Assembly (NCBI RefSeq): GCF_000006565.2
Contig: NC_031472.1
Location: 2,226,227 to 2,290,226 of the forward strand
From: Toxoplasma gondii ME49
Lineage: Eukaryota > Apicomplexa > Conoidasida > Eucoccidiorida > Sarcocystidae
Length of the DNA stretch: 64,000 bases
Direction: 5' to 3'
Shown here: one piece after another, positions 11,501-23,349 of the stretch
Position numbering within the stretch: the first letter of the stretch is position 1
How the letters are laid out: each line of letters opens with the position of its first letter
The notes under the pieces: generated by a model
Databases searched by the model: none
Told to the model about the DNA's origin: nothing
What the model saw: the letters and a program-made list of their open reading frames with translations, nothing else
Position numbers and translations under genes: made by a program

Positions 11501-14500
11501 CAGGCACTCGTCGTCCCCTGATTCGCTTCGGAGACAGCAGGACGACACCGCGTTTCTGTCTTAGGATCCTCGCGAGTCTCGTCGCGTGTGACATCCGAGT
11601 TTTCTTCCTCTGCTCTCTCCTCTTCTGTTGTTCTCGCTTCTTGGGGTGTCGACATGGGCGCTGGTGAGGACCTCGGGTGTCTGGGACTCACACCTGGACG
11701 CGTCATCAGCGTCTCAGGTTCTGCTGTGGTGTCGCTGTTTCTTCGCTGGCAGTTGCCTAGCGGCTCGTCGTTTCGCGCCGCTTCTCTAGACGAGGAAGCA
11801 GAAGGAAGAGCAGCAGAGGAAGAGGCAGGGCGTGGAGACGAAGTGACAGACGGGGAAGACGGAAGACGAGTTCCACGTTCGTTTTCCTTCACCTCGATCT
11901 CCGGATCTTTCAACAGGTCCCCGACAACGCAGCGGCCGCCAGATGGCTGCGAAGCTTCTCCCTCTTCCCTAGTGTCACCTGCGTCCCCCCGGCTTCTCTT
12001 CCGCTCGCGTCGCCTCTCGAGAGTCTGCTCGACACTGGCGAGCGCCGCGGCAGCTGTCTGTACAGCGTGTTCTGCATGCGCGAGGCCTGCAGAGAGTTTC
12101 CGCGATTCGAGGTGCGTTTTTGCGGCTCTTCGACCCACGAGCCACTGAGTATTCTGAGCTTTGAGCCCCTCCCCGGCCTGCGGGAGAGAAGAGAGCGACA
12201 TTCGCAGGTCTCTGTGCAGCTGCTGCAATCGCTTCACCTGCTCCTCGAGTTGCTCGTACTCGCGGCGCTGGTCGCGCAGCTGTCGCTCGAGCTCTGCCTG
12301 CACGCGTTCCTCTCTCGCACTCGAGTGAGAATCTTTTCTCCTTCCGCAGTCCTCTTCTTCCTCTTTCTCGCGGTCCCGCTGCGCCGCCGCCTGCGCCTGT
12401 CGCTGTTCGTCGAGGAGCTGCTTCTGCTCCTCCCTCTGCTTCCTGAGCACCTCGTTCCAGACTTCGGCGAGGGATGGACAGGAGGTTTTCTGAGACGCCA
12501 GAGCAGCGGCGACCAACACCATTTCTCGGGATACTCGCGCTCGCTGCAGCTGCAGCAGCTGCGTCTGATGGCTCAGGCGAATCCGCTGGTGCAGCGCGGC
12601 GCGGTCGAGACGGCGCGCCTCCTCGCTGGCCAGGTCCGCCAGATGGACTTGCAGCTGGCGGTCCTCCACGAGCCGGGCAACGCGGGCGAGGCCGCGCGCA
12701 TGCAGGTCGCGGAACTTTCGCTCCACGCGCAAGAGGTCTCGCAAAAAAACGGAGAATTCGAGGACGCCGGCGCGGGTGGTACGCAGGCTGGTTGGAAGTT
12801 GTCTGTCTTCCTCGTCGTGGACAAACGAAGGCAACCACGAGTAGGGACTCGGCGCAGCCAGGAGCGAGGTGAAGGCGAAAGGCTGTGAAGAGAAGAACGA
12901 GGGAGAAGAGCCGCGTCGTGCATCGAGCGCGCGTGAAAAGGCCTCCAGAGTCAAGCTCGGCGCCGAGACAGCGAGCTCACAAGTTCGAGCATTCGCGTCT
13001 CCCTTCTGCAAGGCTCCTCTCACAATCGCTCCAGCGGCAGAGCGCGAAGCAGGCGCAAGTGCGCCTGCGAGGAAAGAGGAGAAAGTGGAGGGACGAGAGG
13101 AAGCCGCAGAGGGGAGAGAAGCAGCGGAAGCCAGGCTCGCCGCTCGGAAAGCCTCGGGCGACGCGTGGAGGAGAATCAGGAGCAGAAGGCCGGAGTTATG
13201 GATCTCCTGCTGTACAGAGAGCAGAAACGAGGGAAGGACGAAGGTCGCCTGCGAAGCCTCTCCAACGACATGCGCGGCAGTATCCGCCCACCTTGGCTGC
13301 GCAGGTTCTTCAGAGAAAAGAGAGGAAACGCATGCGCAATTGAATTCACCGTCCCTAGGGGGCAGAGCTCCACCGCAGAAGTCTCCAGGACCTGAGGAAC
13401 GGAAGATCCGGCTGGACATACACTCGAGAGCGGGGGACGAGACTGTCGACAGCGCGCCCGGCGACGCGCGGAGGAACTCATCAGCGGGGTCGGACATGTT
13501 TGCTTTGAAGACCCAGTTTTCGAGAAAGTTGAGCAACGGAGACACGCAGTGAAGAAGCAGATGCACAGCGAGAGTCCAGCACAGAGAGGACGAGCCGCTC
13601 TTTTCAGTTGCTCTGCAGAACCGGCCGTTCGTCCGCAGCTGACTGTTGGAAAACAGAAGACTCTCTAGAGAAAGGAAGCCGCGAGGCTGCGGTGTATAAA
13701 CAGCTTCAGACTGCACAGAACTCGCGAAAAAGAAAATCCGGTCCAGCAGACTTGACCCCCGCGGAAACGACCACCAGGTGTCTGTACACCTCTGCAGCAG
13801 ACGGCTGCGCGTCGATGCATCTCTCCTCTGCTGGCTCTTTTCTGTCAGTTGAGAACCGAGCGACGCTGTTCCTGTGTTTCGCTCTTCTCGCGACAAATTT
13901 TCAAATCGCTCTCGAGGCCTGTGTCTCTCTCGGCTGCTGGCTTCGCGCGGAAAATCCAGGCGGCAGATTCGAGCTAGAAAAGCAATTCGCGTCTTCCACT
14001 CTCGAAGTCGGGGCAGGAGACCGAGCGGCGAAGAAACAAAGGAAAAAGCAGCGCAGGACGAGGAAAGTTCACCCAGAGAGGAGGCGCGGTACGTCGCACA
14101 GGCGGCCGACGGACTGGCGCCCGGACTCAGGTGTGCATACACCTCGCCTGAGAGCAGAAACGCATCGAAATCAGACAGAACGGTCTCCACGGCCGTCACG
14201 AACGCTCCGACTGTCAAGCCGAAACCTCTAGGAACCGCCGAAGATAGCGGAGAACTAGAGGCGAAAGCATCGACTCTAGATTTGCCTTCCGATTTCTCTG
14301 TCTGAGGCGAAGACGCGAAACACTGGGCTTGTCCCTCGCCGGGAGACAGGGAACGTGGAGAAGCGAAAAACGCGACGAAGGCTCGTAGGCGGCGAAGCAG
14401 ACTCGCGAGCCTGCAGGCAGAGCAAGTGGCGGCGGCAAGCACAGAAGGGCCAAACACAAAACATGAAGCGAAGGCAAAGGAAATCTCTCTCCATGTACAC

Positions 14501-14715
14501 CTACGTGAAGGAGAAGTTCGGATTCAACAGACAGCGAACACTTTCAAAGTTCCAGATCAGCAGGAAGAGAAACCCCCACATTGTACTCGTTGCGTTAAAC
14601 AATTCCGCGCCGAACTGAGAATGGGCGCGTCTCTGCTCTCCACTCCCGCAACCTCCCCCTTCCAGGAGTTACGCAACAAACACTGAGGAAGGGACCGCAC
14701 AGATATAGACAACGA

Positions 14716-14753
<38 letters not shown>

Positions 14754-14792
14754 TAAATATAAGTACACATGCATATGCATATGCGTATGTAC

Positions 14793-14829
<37 letters not shown>

Positions 14830-17800
14830 TGGATAGATAGAAACATACGTCTCCAAAGAAATGAACAGATTAATACGGATAGATGTACACAAGAACTTCA
14901 CGGGCAAGATGTATACATGCATGCGTCAGCCAGTAGATGGCGAGAGCGCAGACGCGAAGCTTGGTTGCCTCTACTTTTTTCAGAGACTCCACTGACTCTG
15001 CAATTTCCTCGAAGACAGGCGTCCATGCGGGATCGGCAATTTTGGAGAGGACATCCATGCTGCCGAGCGCGGCCATCTGCGCCTCCCTCAGTCTTCCCTG
15101 CTGCGTTGTACATACAGCCCAGGGCCTCCAGTCTCTGACCTCCCGTTCCGTTGTCCCTCCGCCTGCCTTCTGTCGCGACCAGGAGGCGTAGCGCAAGTCG
15201 CAGCATGCCGCGAAGAATGGAATGTTCTCTTCCTCGACACGGGCGGAGAAAGCGAAACCTTCCTGCTGCGCGGTTTCCGTCGCTGTCTCGTCGCTCGCTT
15301 CTCTCCCCGCTTCTCCGTCCGAAACGAGTCGCGAGAGAGGCGGCAGGCGAATGCAGGAGAAACTGATCTCTGCCTCTCTCCTCGCCTTCTTGTCTATCAG
15401 CGGGGTGGCCGCGCGACATTGCAGCGTCGACGCGCAGCCGAGCGAAGGAAGCGGGGAAGACGAAGAGGCTCCGTTCCCCCGACAGGACGCATCCGACAAG
15501 CCGAAGGCAGAAAGAGGACATGCATGCGAGTGTGTCGTCCGGAAGAGCAGAGACTCGCACCCTTGCAGGGCCAAGACGCAGCACTGCAGCCAGAGGGGCG
15601 CCGTGGGGAAGGTCGCGCGCCGTGTACGTACACCGGGTGGAGGCGCACGAGCCGCAAAGGGCGTCAGAGGAAGAGGCGAAGTCGAGAGAACAGAGGAGAG
15701 AGACAGTCGGCACAAAGCCACTGAAGAAGTCGCAGAAGAGGCCGAGGATGAAGAAGAAGACACAAGAGAAGCGGCAGGACGGACAGGGGGGTCTTTACCA
15801 CGAACTGAGAGACGCTTTCCGGACAGAAGAGCGAACCTGAAAAACAGGGAGAACAAACGCGAGTCTAGACGGACGCGGTGGAGTAAATCAGCCACCAAGA
15901 ACGAGGTTGTCTGTGCATCTCATACCTAGACGAAATCGCGTCTCTGTTAATTCGATTCGCGTTACGCAGTTCTGCACCGCGACAGCGAGGCGGCGATGTT
16001 AACGGGGAAGTTGAGCACCGAAGATGCGACACAGAGAAGTCAGAGGGTGGCGACAGGAAGGAGGATTTGTCAAACCAAAACTCGGGATGAGTGTGTGAGG
16101 TGTCACGACACGCGAAATACGCGAAACCCCCCATTTTTATCAACCCGCCTGGAAATGCCAAACGGTTTCGGAAGTTCGACGCACTGTCACCCTTTTACGA
16201 AGCTCCTCTGTCCCCCGATAAACGCGCCTCTCCATGAAAGCACAGATGCGCCACCGCGCCTGCGTGAATTCACCGCCACACGCAATCGTAACTAGAAATG
16301 AAAGGGTCTCTTCGTCGAGACTGTCTGAAGCCGCCGACAGAAAGAGGCTGTTCTGTCTCACCTGTTGTCAAGTCCACCGACGGTCATTGCGCCGTACGCT
16401 GTCGCCAGAAAGGTACTCATACACTCAGTGGTTCGGCTGTCCATACACCTGAGCATCTGGGCCGTCCAGGCGTCTGCTGGCGCGCCTGCGTCGCCCGCGT
16501 TTGCGGCTCTGAGGCTCTCGGCAACGCGCTGGATTCTCGGCTGAAGCAGCCGCATATCCCAGGAAGCAAAGCGTCTGATTTCCAGAAATCCGCGATCATC
16601 CACGACAGCCGAAGACGCGTGGAGGCGACCTGTCTCCTGGGATTGTAGCCAACGAATCATCTCCTTCTCCCAGGTTTCGGGCATCGCGAGAGCCGCGCGC
16701 GGCGCCCCGCCCCCGTCTCGCGCCGGAGGAGTCTTTCTCTCTCTCTCCAGCGAAACCGCTTCTGTCTCTCTTTTCCAACACAACACACCAGGCTGCACAA
16801 CAGTTCCCCCGTTTCCATCTGCTTCTTCTTGATTTCGAGCGCCCTGACTTCCACTTGAACTGCTGTCGCCTCTCTCGCCTCTCTCGTCTCTATCTCCCTG
16901 GAGTTCTCGCTTCCTGTTTCGGAGCCATGGCGCTTCTATATCTTCTTCTTCGAGGGCGAAAGCCGCGAAAAAGGAGACTCCATTGTCGCGGCGTTGGTTG
17001 GTCGGCGCCGGGCCGCCGGGCAGGAGCGACTGAGGCAGAGGAAAGAATCTGGGAGGCTCTCGCGCGAACGCGGAGGGGAACGCGTCCCCGCACAATTCGC
17101 CACGGCCCGGCGCAGCCGCTGAGAGTCCCGGAAACGCGGGAGAGGAAGACGAAGGAGAGTCAGAGAAGGCGGAAGACGCAGAAGAGGACGCGGAAGAAGA
17201 GACTGGGCGAGGAGACAGCAACGACCGAGAGGAAGAAGGCGCGGGATTGCGTTGAAGTCCAGACAAACTGTCTCCCTCAGCCACAAGTCTGTAGAGACAC
17301 TCACCTTCACTCAGAGGAGGAAGAAGCGAAGGGGCGAGGCTCCGGCGGTCGAAGCAGCCGCGCCAAGCTCCACCCCACGAGAGCGCGTCTCCGCCAGTTT
17401 CGGCTTCTCCGGATCTCTCCGGGATCCGTGAGGAGAGTTCAGGTCGCTTCCCAGAGTCGCACAGAGACAGCTGGCGAAGCGGCGCTGAAAGCGGCTTGCC
17501 CACACTCGTCTCCAACCGCCGGCGAGACGCAGAAGCCCCCAAGGGCAAGGCGGCGACCCGCCGGAAAGAAAACTCCGGAGGAGACACAGGGGCGAAGACC
17601 GCCCGCAGAGAGGAGACAGAAGAGACTGGGGAGACAGAAGAGGCCGACAGCGGCAAGTCTCTTGGCCACTGAGGGTCAGGGCAGAGGGGGGCACCGAGAG
17701 AAGACGCGCCATGTTGGGAGAGACCGGTCTCCTGACTTTGAGAAGCATACGAAACTCGAGAGTGCAAGGAATCGGTCGCCGACTCTTCCTTCGCTCCGAG

Positions 17801-18871
17801 TGGATCTTCTTCGTGAGACGCCGACTCTTCTGGGCTTGCGCTCTCCACTGTCGACTTCCAGGGCAATTCCTGCTCTGAAACGCAGTCTGCTCTGCCTGCT
17901 GCTTCGTTGGCTGTACCTCTGTCTCGCTCCGACTTCTCACCCTCTCCGTCCGCCTCCGCTCCTCGAGTTTTGTCTCCTGCCTCGACCTCTTGAGCAGAGC
18001 ATGAAGTGTCGGATCTCGGCGCGCTTCCCGACAGCCCCAGGCGCCTTCCTGCAGCGCGAATCTCCTCTCTCAGTTTGAGGGAAATTCCTCGAGAAAGTGA
18101 GAGAGACGAAGACGCCTGCGAGCTCGCGCGGGTCCCGGCGAAGGACAGCCGCAGCCGCCGCGCGTCGAGCTGGGGTGTATGTACTCCAGCGGCGGTGAGG
18201 ACATGCCTGGAGAACTCGGAGGCGCGACAGAGGTCTTCAGCGTTCGTGCTGCGTTCCTCAGAGGTATCTCGGCTGTCGCGCGCGTCGGAGAAGGAAGAGA
18301 GCAGAAGAAGGAGATAGACGAGAGCTCCCGAGTTCTTCAGTTTCCTTGCGTCGAAGCCAGCGTCGGCAGAACTCGACAAAGAGAACGAGGGAAGAGCGGA
18401 AGAAGTCCGAGACAGAACTACCTCGCAGAGGAGAAGAAGCGCTCGACTGTCGTCCTCTCGGCCATGCCATCGCCACTGGTGACAGAGCTCCAGAACGCGC
18501 GAACGGGCAGAAGAAGCAAAAGAAGAAGGGAGAGAAGGAGAGAAAGAAGCGGACGACGGTGGAGCAGGTAGGCGATGGCGTAGAGCTGGAAGGAGCAGGC
18601 GTTCCCAGGCGGCGTTTTTCAGACGTTGTTGTGTCTCGCCTCGATGGCTAAAGGCGTCTCTTCCTCCACTGTGTCGTTCCAACAGTTCAGCGAGGAGAGA
18701 AATCAAACGAGGAGGTCCCCTGGGTCGAGAGGCGAAGTCAGACAATTCTGCGGAGGAGGAGGAAGTTTCTTCGCTCTCCCGTCTCCTCTCCCGTCTGGGG
18801 GGGTCTCGGCGCATCTCGGACGATGCAGAGTCGTTGTCGGCGCGAGACCTTAAAAGCGAAAAGGCAGGCAT
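7754..18871 (-). CDS. Gamma-tubulin complex component (Spc97/Spc98 family), very large, GCP6-like
   Basis: Exons, in transcript order: 18871-16362, 15836-about 14997 (alternative donor 14889), 14410-about 11041, 10639-10061, 9750-8852 and 8303-7754. Phases agree, giving about 2,915 residues (2,951 with the alternative donor). GRIP1-type sequence lies in exon 3 (LASLLRRLRAFVAFFASPRS; later VLPSFLLSVQQEIHNSGLLL). GRIP2-type sequence is in exons 4-6 (FILFGASDSMGQFAVALI, then FPLTLFFDA joined to YNRIFQFLTLLSFSLHCIHH, then AHRKTVSSIHTR joined to CLLSPRLAPLHHHVMDVL). These match the family's YNxIFxFLL and xAHxxYLxxIxxxCLL blocks. A charged coiled-coil insertion of several hundred residues separates GRIP1 from GRIP2, as in metazoan GCP6. 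GCPs form the ring that templates microtubules at spindle poles and basal bodies. ATG 18871 is the first ATG in the open frame. Family assignment is strong; the GCP6 label is inference from the insertion. The donors ending exons 2 and 3 are unsettled. Confidence 0.78.
8521..8582. repeat. TA/TG microsatellite in GCP intron
   Basis: Interrupted (TA)n with TATG units, in the intron between the last two GCP exons. Tyr/Ile-rich open frames across it are by-products of the repeat. Confidence 0.9.
9020..9033. repeat. Copy of the GGTGTACGTACACC near-palindrome, in GCP exon
   Basis: An exact GGTGTACGTACACC lies inside exon 5 of the GCP gene, where the minus strand reads Gly-Val-Arg-Thr-Pro. It is one of about a dozen copies or variants in the window. 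Confidence 0.85.
13777..13790. repeat. Near-palindrome variant GGTGTCTGTACACC in GCP exon
   Basis: The outer arms are identical to the consensus and the centre differs. On the minus strand it is read in a different codon frame (Cys-Thr-Asp-Thr) from the copy at 9020. This argues for conservation at the DNA level. Confidence 0.7.
14130..14143. repeat. Near-palindrome variant GGTGTGCATACACC in GCP exon
   Basis: Located in exon 3 of the GCP gene, read on the minus strand as part of Glu-Val-Tyr-Ala-His, another codon frame than the copy at 9020. Confidence 0.7.
14717..14832. repeat. TA and GA microsatellites in GCP intron
   Basis: (TA)n at 14717-14746 and 14794-14812, followed by (GA)n, all in the GCP intron between exons 2 and 3. 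Confidence 0.9.
15622..15633. repeat. Near-palindrome core GTGTACGTACAC in GCP exon
   Basis: An exact 12-base core in exon 2 of the GCP gene; the minus strand reads Gly-Val-Arg-Thr. Confidence 0.75.
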
Positions 18872-21042
18872 TCTTAAAAAAGGCTCGCGCCTCTCTCTTC
18901 TCAGCAAGGAAGCTGCCGCCCTCCAAGACCTCCAAGACTTGGGAGACGTTGGAGTCTCCTCTGCGTCTCGCCCAGCCTCTCACAGTTCCTGGGCACAAGA
19001 CGCTGTCCCAACACCGGGAGAACGGACGTTCTGCGCGCATGAACCGCAAACGAGGCAGAGTTGCGAACGGCGTCGAGAGGCAGTGGTGGACGTTTCGGAG
19101 CCAAAAAAAAGAAACAAAGGCCGCGCGAGAAAGAGGGAGAAGCCGCGACGAGGACGGCGACCTGGAGGGCCGGAAGACACTGGAGATCCTGACGCGTCAG
19201 GTCTCGCCGTCGGAACGAGGAGGGAAGGACAACGCAGGCTGCATCCGACAGGACTCTCGCGGACTGGTCTCTGGAGTTTGGGGAGATTCGAAAGGAGCGA
19301 TCTTCGGTTTTTCTCGAAATTTGTCGAGACATGAAGGCGCACTGCGAGCAGACACACAGCCGCAGCGACCCCCTTCTTTTCGGCGAAAAGTTGCAATGCA
19401 CACTGACCGTTCGCATGCAAGGGTGAGGCCATCTGTGTTTGACGCATCTCCTTCTCGCAACCTTCACAGTACGACAACGGCCGGACATCTGTTCTTCTTT
19501 CTTTGCGCTCTCCAATTCGGTCGAGAGAAAGCAGCTGCGCAGAGGAAAGAATTCTGGAAAACTCGACTCAAGTCGAACTGCCGCAATCCCTCGCTCGAGG
19601 GCAACTCGACGCCGGTCCAAGCTGCGGAGAAAGGAGGACAGCGATACGACAAAGACAAGAAAGAGAAGAAAGAGAAGAAAGAGAAGAAAGAGAAGAAAGA
19701 GAAGAAAGAGAAGAAAGAGAAGAAAGAGAAGAAAGAGAAGAAGAGAGCAGGACAAAGAAGAGAGAAGAAGAGGGAAGGCAAAGCGAAGAGAGGAGAGAAA
19801 GAGCGAAGCAGGGACAGGGGGAAGATGCGCAAGAAAAAGAGAAGAAAGCAGAGAGCGCGTATAGGAAGGCAGAAGCAGAGAGAGAGGCAGAGAGCGAGTT
19901 CTTGGCAGCGAAGCCTGCCCTTGTGCATCGGCCATCAGAGAGAAGCCGCAACGAGTAGTGAGGATGACGTAAGGAAAGCGAATGAGAAAAAAAGAGACAA
20001 AGTTTCGACAGGAGGCAAACGCAGGGAACGTTTCCAGGTGCGTTTCTTTAGAGGGGAGAGACAGGTGGAGACGCCGAAATAGGCTCCTCACTGGTTCTGG
20101 GATTCGTCGATAAAATCTCCTTCCGACGCAGAACAGAGAGAAGAACGGATCTTCCCAAAAGGAACGAAGAACAAAGTCTCCTTTAAAAACGTGACAAGTT
20201 TCAGCGAACCTCTCAGGGACTTTCTCTCGACTCGCTTTCTACCTTGAAATCTTTCTCCGTCTTCCAGAATCGCGTCTCGGTCTCCCGACACCCTCCCTCT
20301 CACAAAGGTATCGACTATATGCATATATGTATATATATATATATATATATATGGTGCAGCAATATCAATAAACATTTCTCTTTTTCGCTTCCTTCATTTA
20401 CGCAAACCTCTCGATACGCGAATATGCTATAGAGCATATATCTATATATAAAGATATATGCAAGTTTACGAATATATGAGGATACCTTTGAAGGTGCAGG
20501 TATTTTCACAAAGGTATACATACATAAACATATAAATATATATATATATATATATATGCACATGTATATGTGCATATGTATATGTGAATATTTAGATGGA
20601 TCCCTTCGGTAGTTGTGTGGCTTTACGTCTGTCTTTAAGGAACGAGCAGCCATTTTTCAAGTTGTGAAGAAGCGGCTCTTCTTGGTGTGGGTCATCTTGG
20701 ACTGTTTTTGAACTTCTGTTCCCTCAACTTTGTTTTCTTGTCTGCCCCATTCGTTTCTGTGCTTCTCTTCACTTGTTTCTCATGCGCGAGCGTGAGTCCA
20801 CTGTGCCTTCTTTTTCCTCGATTTCCGCTCATCTCGTATACTTTCCCTTTGTCCCTTTCAGCGTTGCCTTGTTTCGCTGCTCCTCTCTCCACCCCCACAG
20901 CCCTTTCTCTTGCCTCTGCTTCCGACTTGCCTCAAGTATCCGTTTCCTCCTCCTCTTCTTCCTCGCCTCTTTCCAGCTGCGTCCTGCATTCCTTTCTCGC
21001 TTTCTGCCGGCCGGCTCGGTCGCGCCTCGGCTTGGTGCCAGC
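18872..21042. other. Divergent 5' region of GCP and C1a-32 genes
   Basis: It lies between two divergent starts and probably holds both promoters and 5' UTRs. It contains a purine tandem repeat at about 19655-19745 and (TA)n at about 20330-20352 and 20531-20559. Long open frames on both strands over 18.8-20.1 kb are mutually antisense, repeat-driven, and have no recognisable domain, so I do not call genes here. Confidence 0.55.
19655..19745. repeat. AAAGAGAAG tandem repeat
   Basis: About nine near-perfect copies of a 9-base unit. The plus strand would read Lys/Glu-rich and the minus strand Leu/Phe-rich peptides. Neither is anchored by non-repetitive coding sequence. Confidence 0.9.
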
Positions 21043-21926
21043 ATGCAGTCCCCCACTGTTGCCGCGGGAGAGCATGCGGTGGAGACGAAGTCCCTGCACT
21101 GGTTGCGAGAAAAAACGCAGGCAGGCAGCCGCCGGGAAGAGCCTCTTTTCCTCACTTTCCATGGTGTGTCGCAAGACGCGACAAGAGCGCTTCTCTGCGC
21201 TGTCGGTACACCCGATGTCCAGCAAGGATTCCTCTTCGACTCTGCGTTGGGAAAGCACAGCGAAGCAGAGGGTCTCCTCGCGGCCAGCTCTGAGGACCAA
21301 AGTTCTCTCGAGGAGCGTTCTCACCTGAGAGAGAAGGAACTGAAAAAGCTCATTGGCGAGGCACTGAACGTCGACGAAATGCTGGAGACGCTCAACGACG
21401 TCAAACGAAGCACAGACAAATGTGAGATTCTGGCGGCGTCGGCGCCTCGAATCCCCCGAACGCCGCAGGAAAGGAAAAAGGAAAAGATCTGCAATCCACG
21501 AACGGAAGCGAAACGCAAGCGACACGGTTCACGCGGAGTCTCAACTCTGCGTAGAACGCCAGTTCAGAAACGCACAATGCCCCTGTCTCTACGCTTACAG
21601 GAATACACAGTCACCGTCAGAATATCCATACACATACCAGTGTCTATCTAAATATCGATGTATGCATATCCGCATGCATACACATGCACATGTATAGACT
21701 AGACATGCCTCTCTCTCTACATATATATATATATATACATATATGTATATATATATATATGTATATATATATGTATATATATATATATATGAATATATGC
21801 ACAGGTGTGTATATACGCACATATGTGTATCTATCCGTATACATAAGTATATATGTGCATATATATATATATATATATACACTCGTATGTATACATGAAC
21901 TAGTATACATGCAAATAAATACACGC

Positions 21927-21965
<39 letters not shown>

Positions 21966-23349
21966 TGAAAGTATACATATACGCGTATATATTTGTGTAC
22001 GAATGTGTATGTGTTTGCGTTGGTCACTCGTTCTCCCTGTGCGGATTAGAGGTCCACCCACCGGATTTCACATGGCGCGCATCCAAGAGAACAGAAGCCT
22101 CGACGGCTGTGGGCAGCAGCGCATTCACAGTTCTCTTTCGTCGCTCAGCGGGAGAGCTTTAGCTGAGGATCGCTTGGAGAGTGCGACTCTGCTGACGCTT
22201 CGCGTTCCGTTCTCAGAGACAAAATTCGCATGAGATGTTACAGTTTTCTGTCGGGCCAATCTGTCTCCAAGAGTCGGAGAGGCGAGATGAGGAGGAGTTG
22301 CGCAGAGCAGAGGGAGCGCGCCTCCGTTGGAGAAGAGTCTGTTCTATCCGAACCAGTCCTGGAGTCTGTTGAAAAGAGAAAGTGTAGGCCGGTGTGTCTT
22401 GACACTCGCCCATTAGAGAAATCGACATGCGGGAGTATCCTAAAAATATGCTGTATTCCTCTTTTTGATAGGTAGTGAGAGAGAAAAATTAAACGGAAAG
22501 AAGATGTCGTGCAATGATACGACCTGCTGCACTGAGTTTGCACTGGAAAAACGGAATCGCTGTCTACCTGCTGTTGCCTCAGATCCGATCCGTCCATCGG
22601 ATTTCGGAAACATCAACGCAGATTTCAAGCGAGAAGAGCCCAACGCTGAGCATCCGCTCTCTGGCCTGAATTCTGGACAACAAACTCTCGACTGCCGAGA
22701 CGTTCCAGCAGCTGTCGAGGCAAACATCCATCTCGTTGGGCTCCAAAAAGAGGCTTCTTCCCATGAGAGCCTGGAGGAGACACTTGGAGACAGGGGCAAA
22801 GGAACGCGTTCGATGGAGACAAGAAGAGAGAGCGACTTCCAGGAGAGAAACATGGAGGCGAAGCGCGCGCTGCAGAGGGAGATTCTTTGCGATTTGTTTC
22901 TGAATGCTCTCCTTTTCTGTCGCGATGAAGCCTTCTCAGAAGCCGCTACGTCAACGTTTCTCGGCATCTTGAAGAAGGTTTTACAGGACTCCATGCTGGG
23001 GAAACTGTCCCCCGTCGCCTCCGCAAAAGCCTTCAAGCGACTGCTCCTCACCTACAGCATTCAGAGACCACCGAGCTCCATAAAAGTCTTCACCTCTCGA
23101 GCTCTCCAAGCTGCCATGACGTACGGCGTCGAAACCTTCTACCGACACTACCAGCTGTATGCCCACTGCTTCACGGTTCGCAACTACCTTGTTTTCCAGC
23201 AGGAAACAGTCCCCCTCCCTCCCCGACCTCGCCTCAGCCTCCAAGAGTTCCCTGTCGATGCAGCCGAGGAAACCGGCGGCGAGGAGACAGACAAAGACCC
23301 TCGCGCTTCCGCAAAGATGCCCTCGGAGATCTTCGGCCAGACAATCTGA
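21043..23349 (+). CDS. Flagellar C1a-32 / CLAMP-domain protein, two exons
   Basis: Exons are 21043-21421 and 22472-23349, giving 418 residues. The junction AAAT|GTGAGA ... GATAG|GTAGTG keeps frame. The start is the ATG of MQSPTVAAGE. Residues 1-126 are charged and helical, with acidic and Arg-rich patches; residues 128-255 are polar linker. A helical domain at about residues 258-372 contains LLFCRDEAFSEAATSTFLGI, then SIQRPPSSIKVF and FYRHYQLYAHCFT. This pattern (FCR...TSxFxxIxK, then hS-x-RPPxSIxxF, then RHxxLYxxxFT) resembles what I recall of the CFAP119/CCDC189 group, whose Chlamydomonas member is the C1a-32 subunit of the central-pair C1a projection. In coccidia only microgametes carry flagella, so male-gamete expression is inferred. 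It shares an upstream region with the gamma-tubulin complex gene. Confidence 0.62.
21716..21964. repeat. Large TA/TG microsatellite cluster in intron
   Basis: Several (TA)n blocks separated by TATG-rich spacers, filling the middle of the single intron of the C1a-32 gene. Confidence 0.9.

Noticed and set aside
16855..18078. 407-residue plus-strand frame
   Set aside because: Antisense to GCP exon 1; Arg-rich by-product of GC-rich coding sequence.
18823..20091. Two ~400-residue frames on opposite strands
   Set aside because: Mutually antisense, driven by the AAAGAGAAG repeat, with no domain; treated as 5' region.
21595..22027. Tyr/Ile-rich open frames
   Set aside because: Translation of (TA)n microsatellite; the same kind of artefact recurs at many (TA)n sites.
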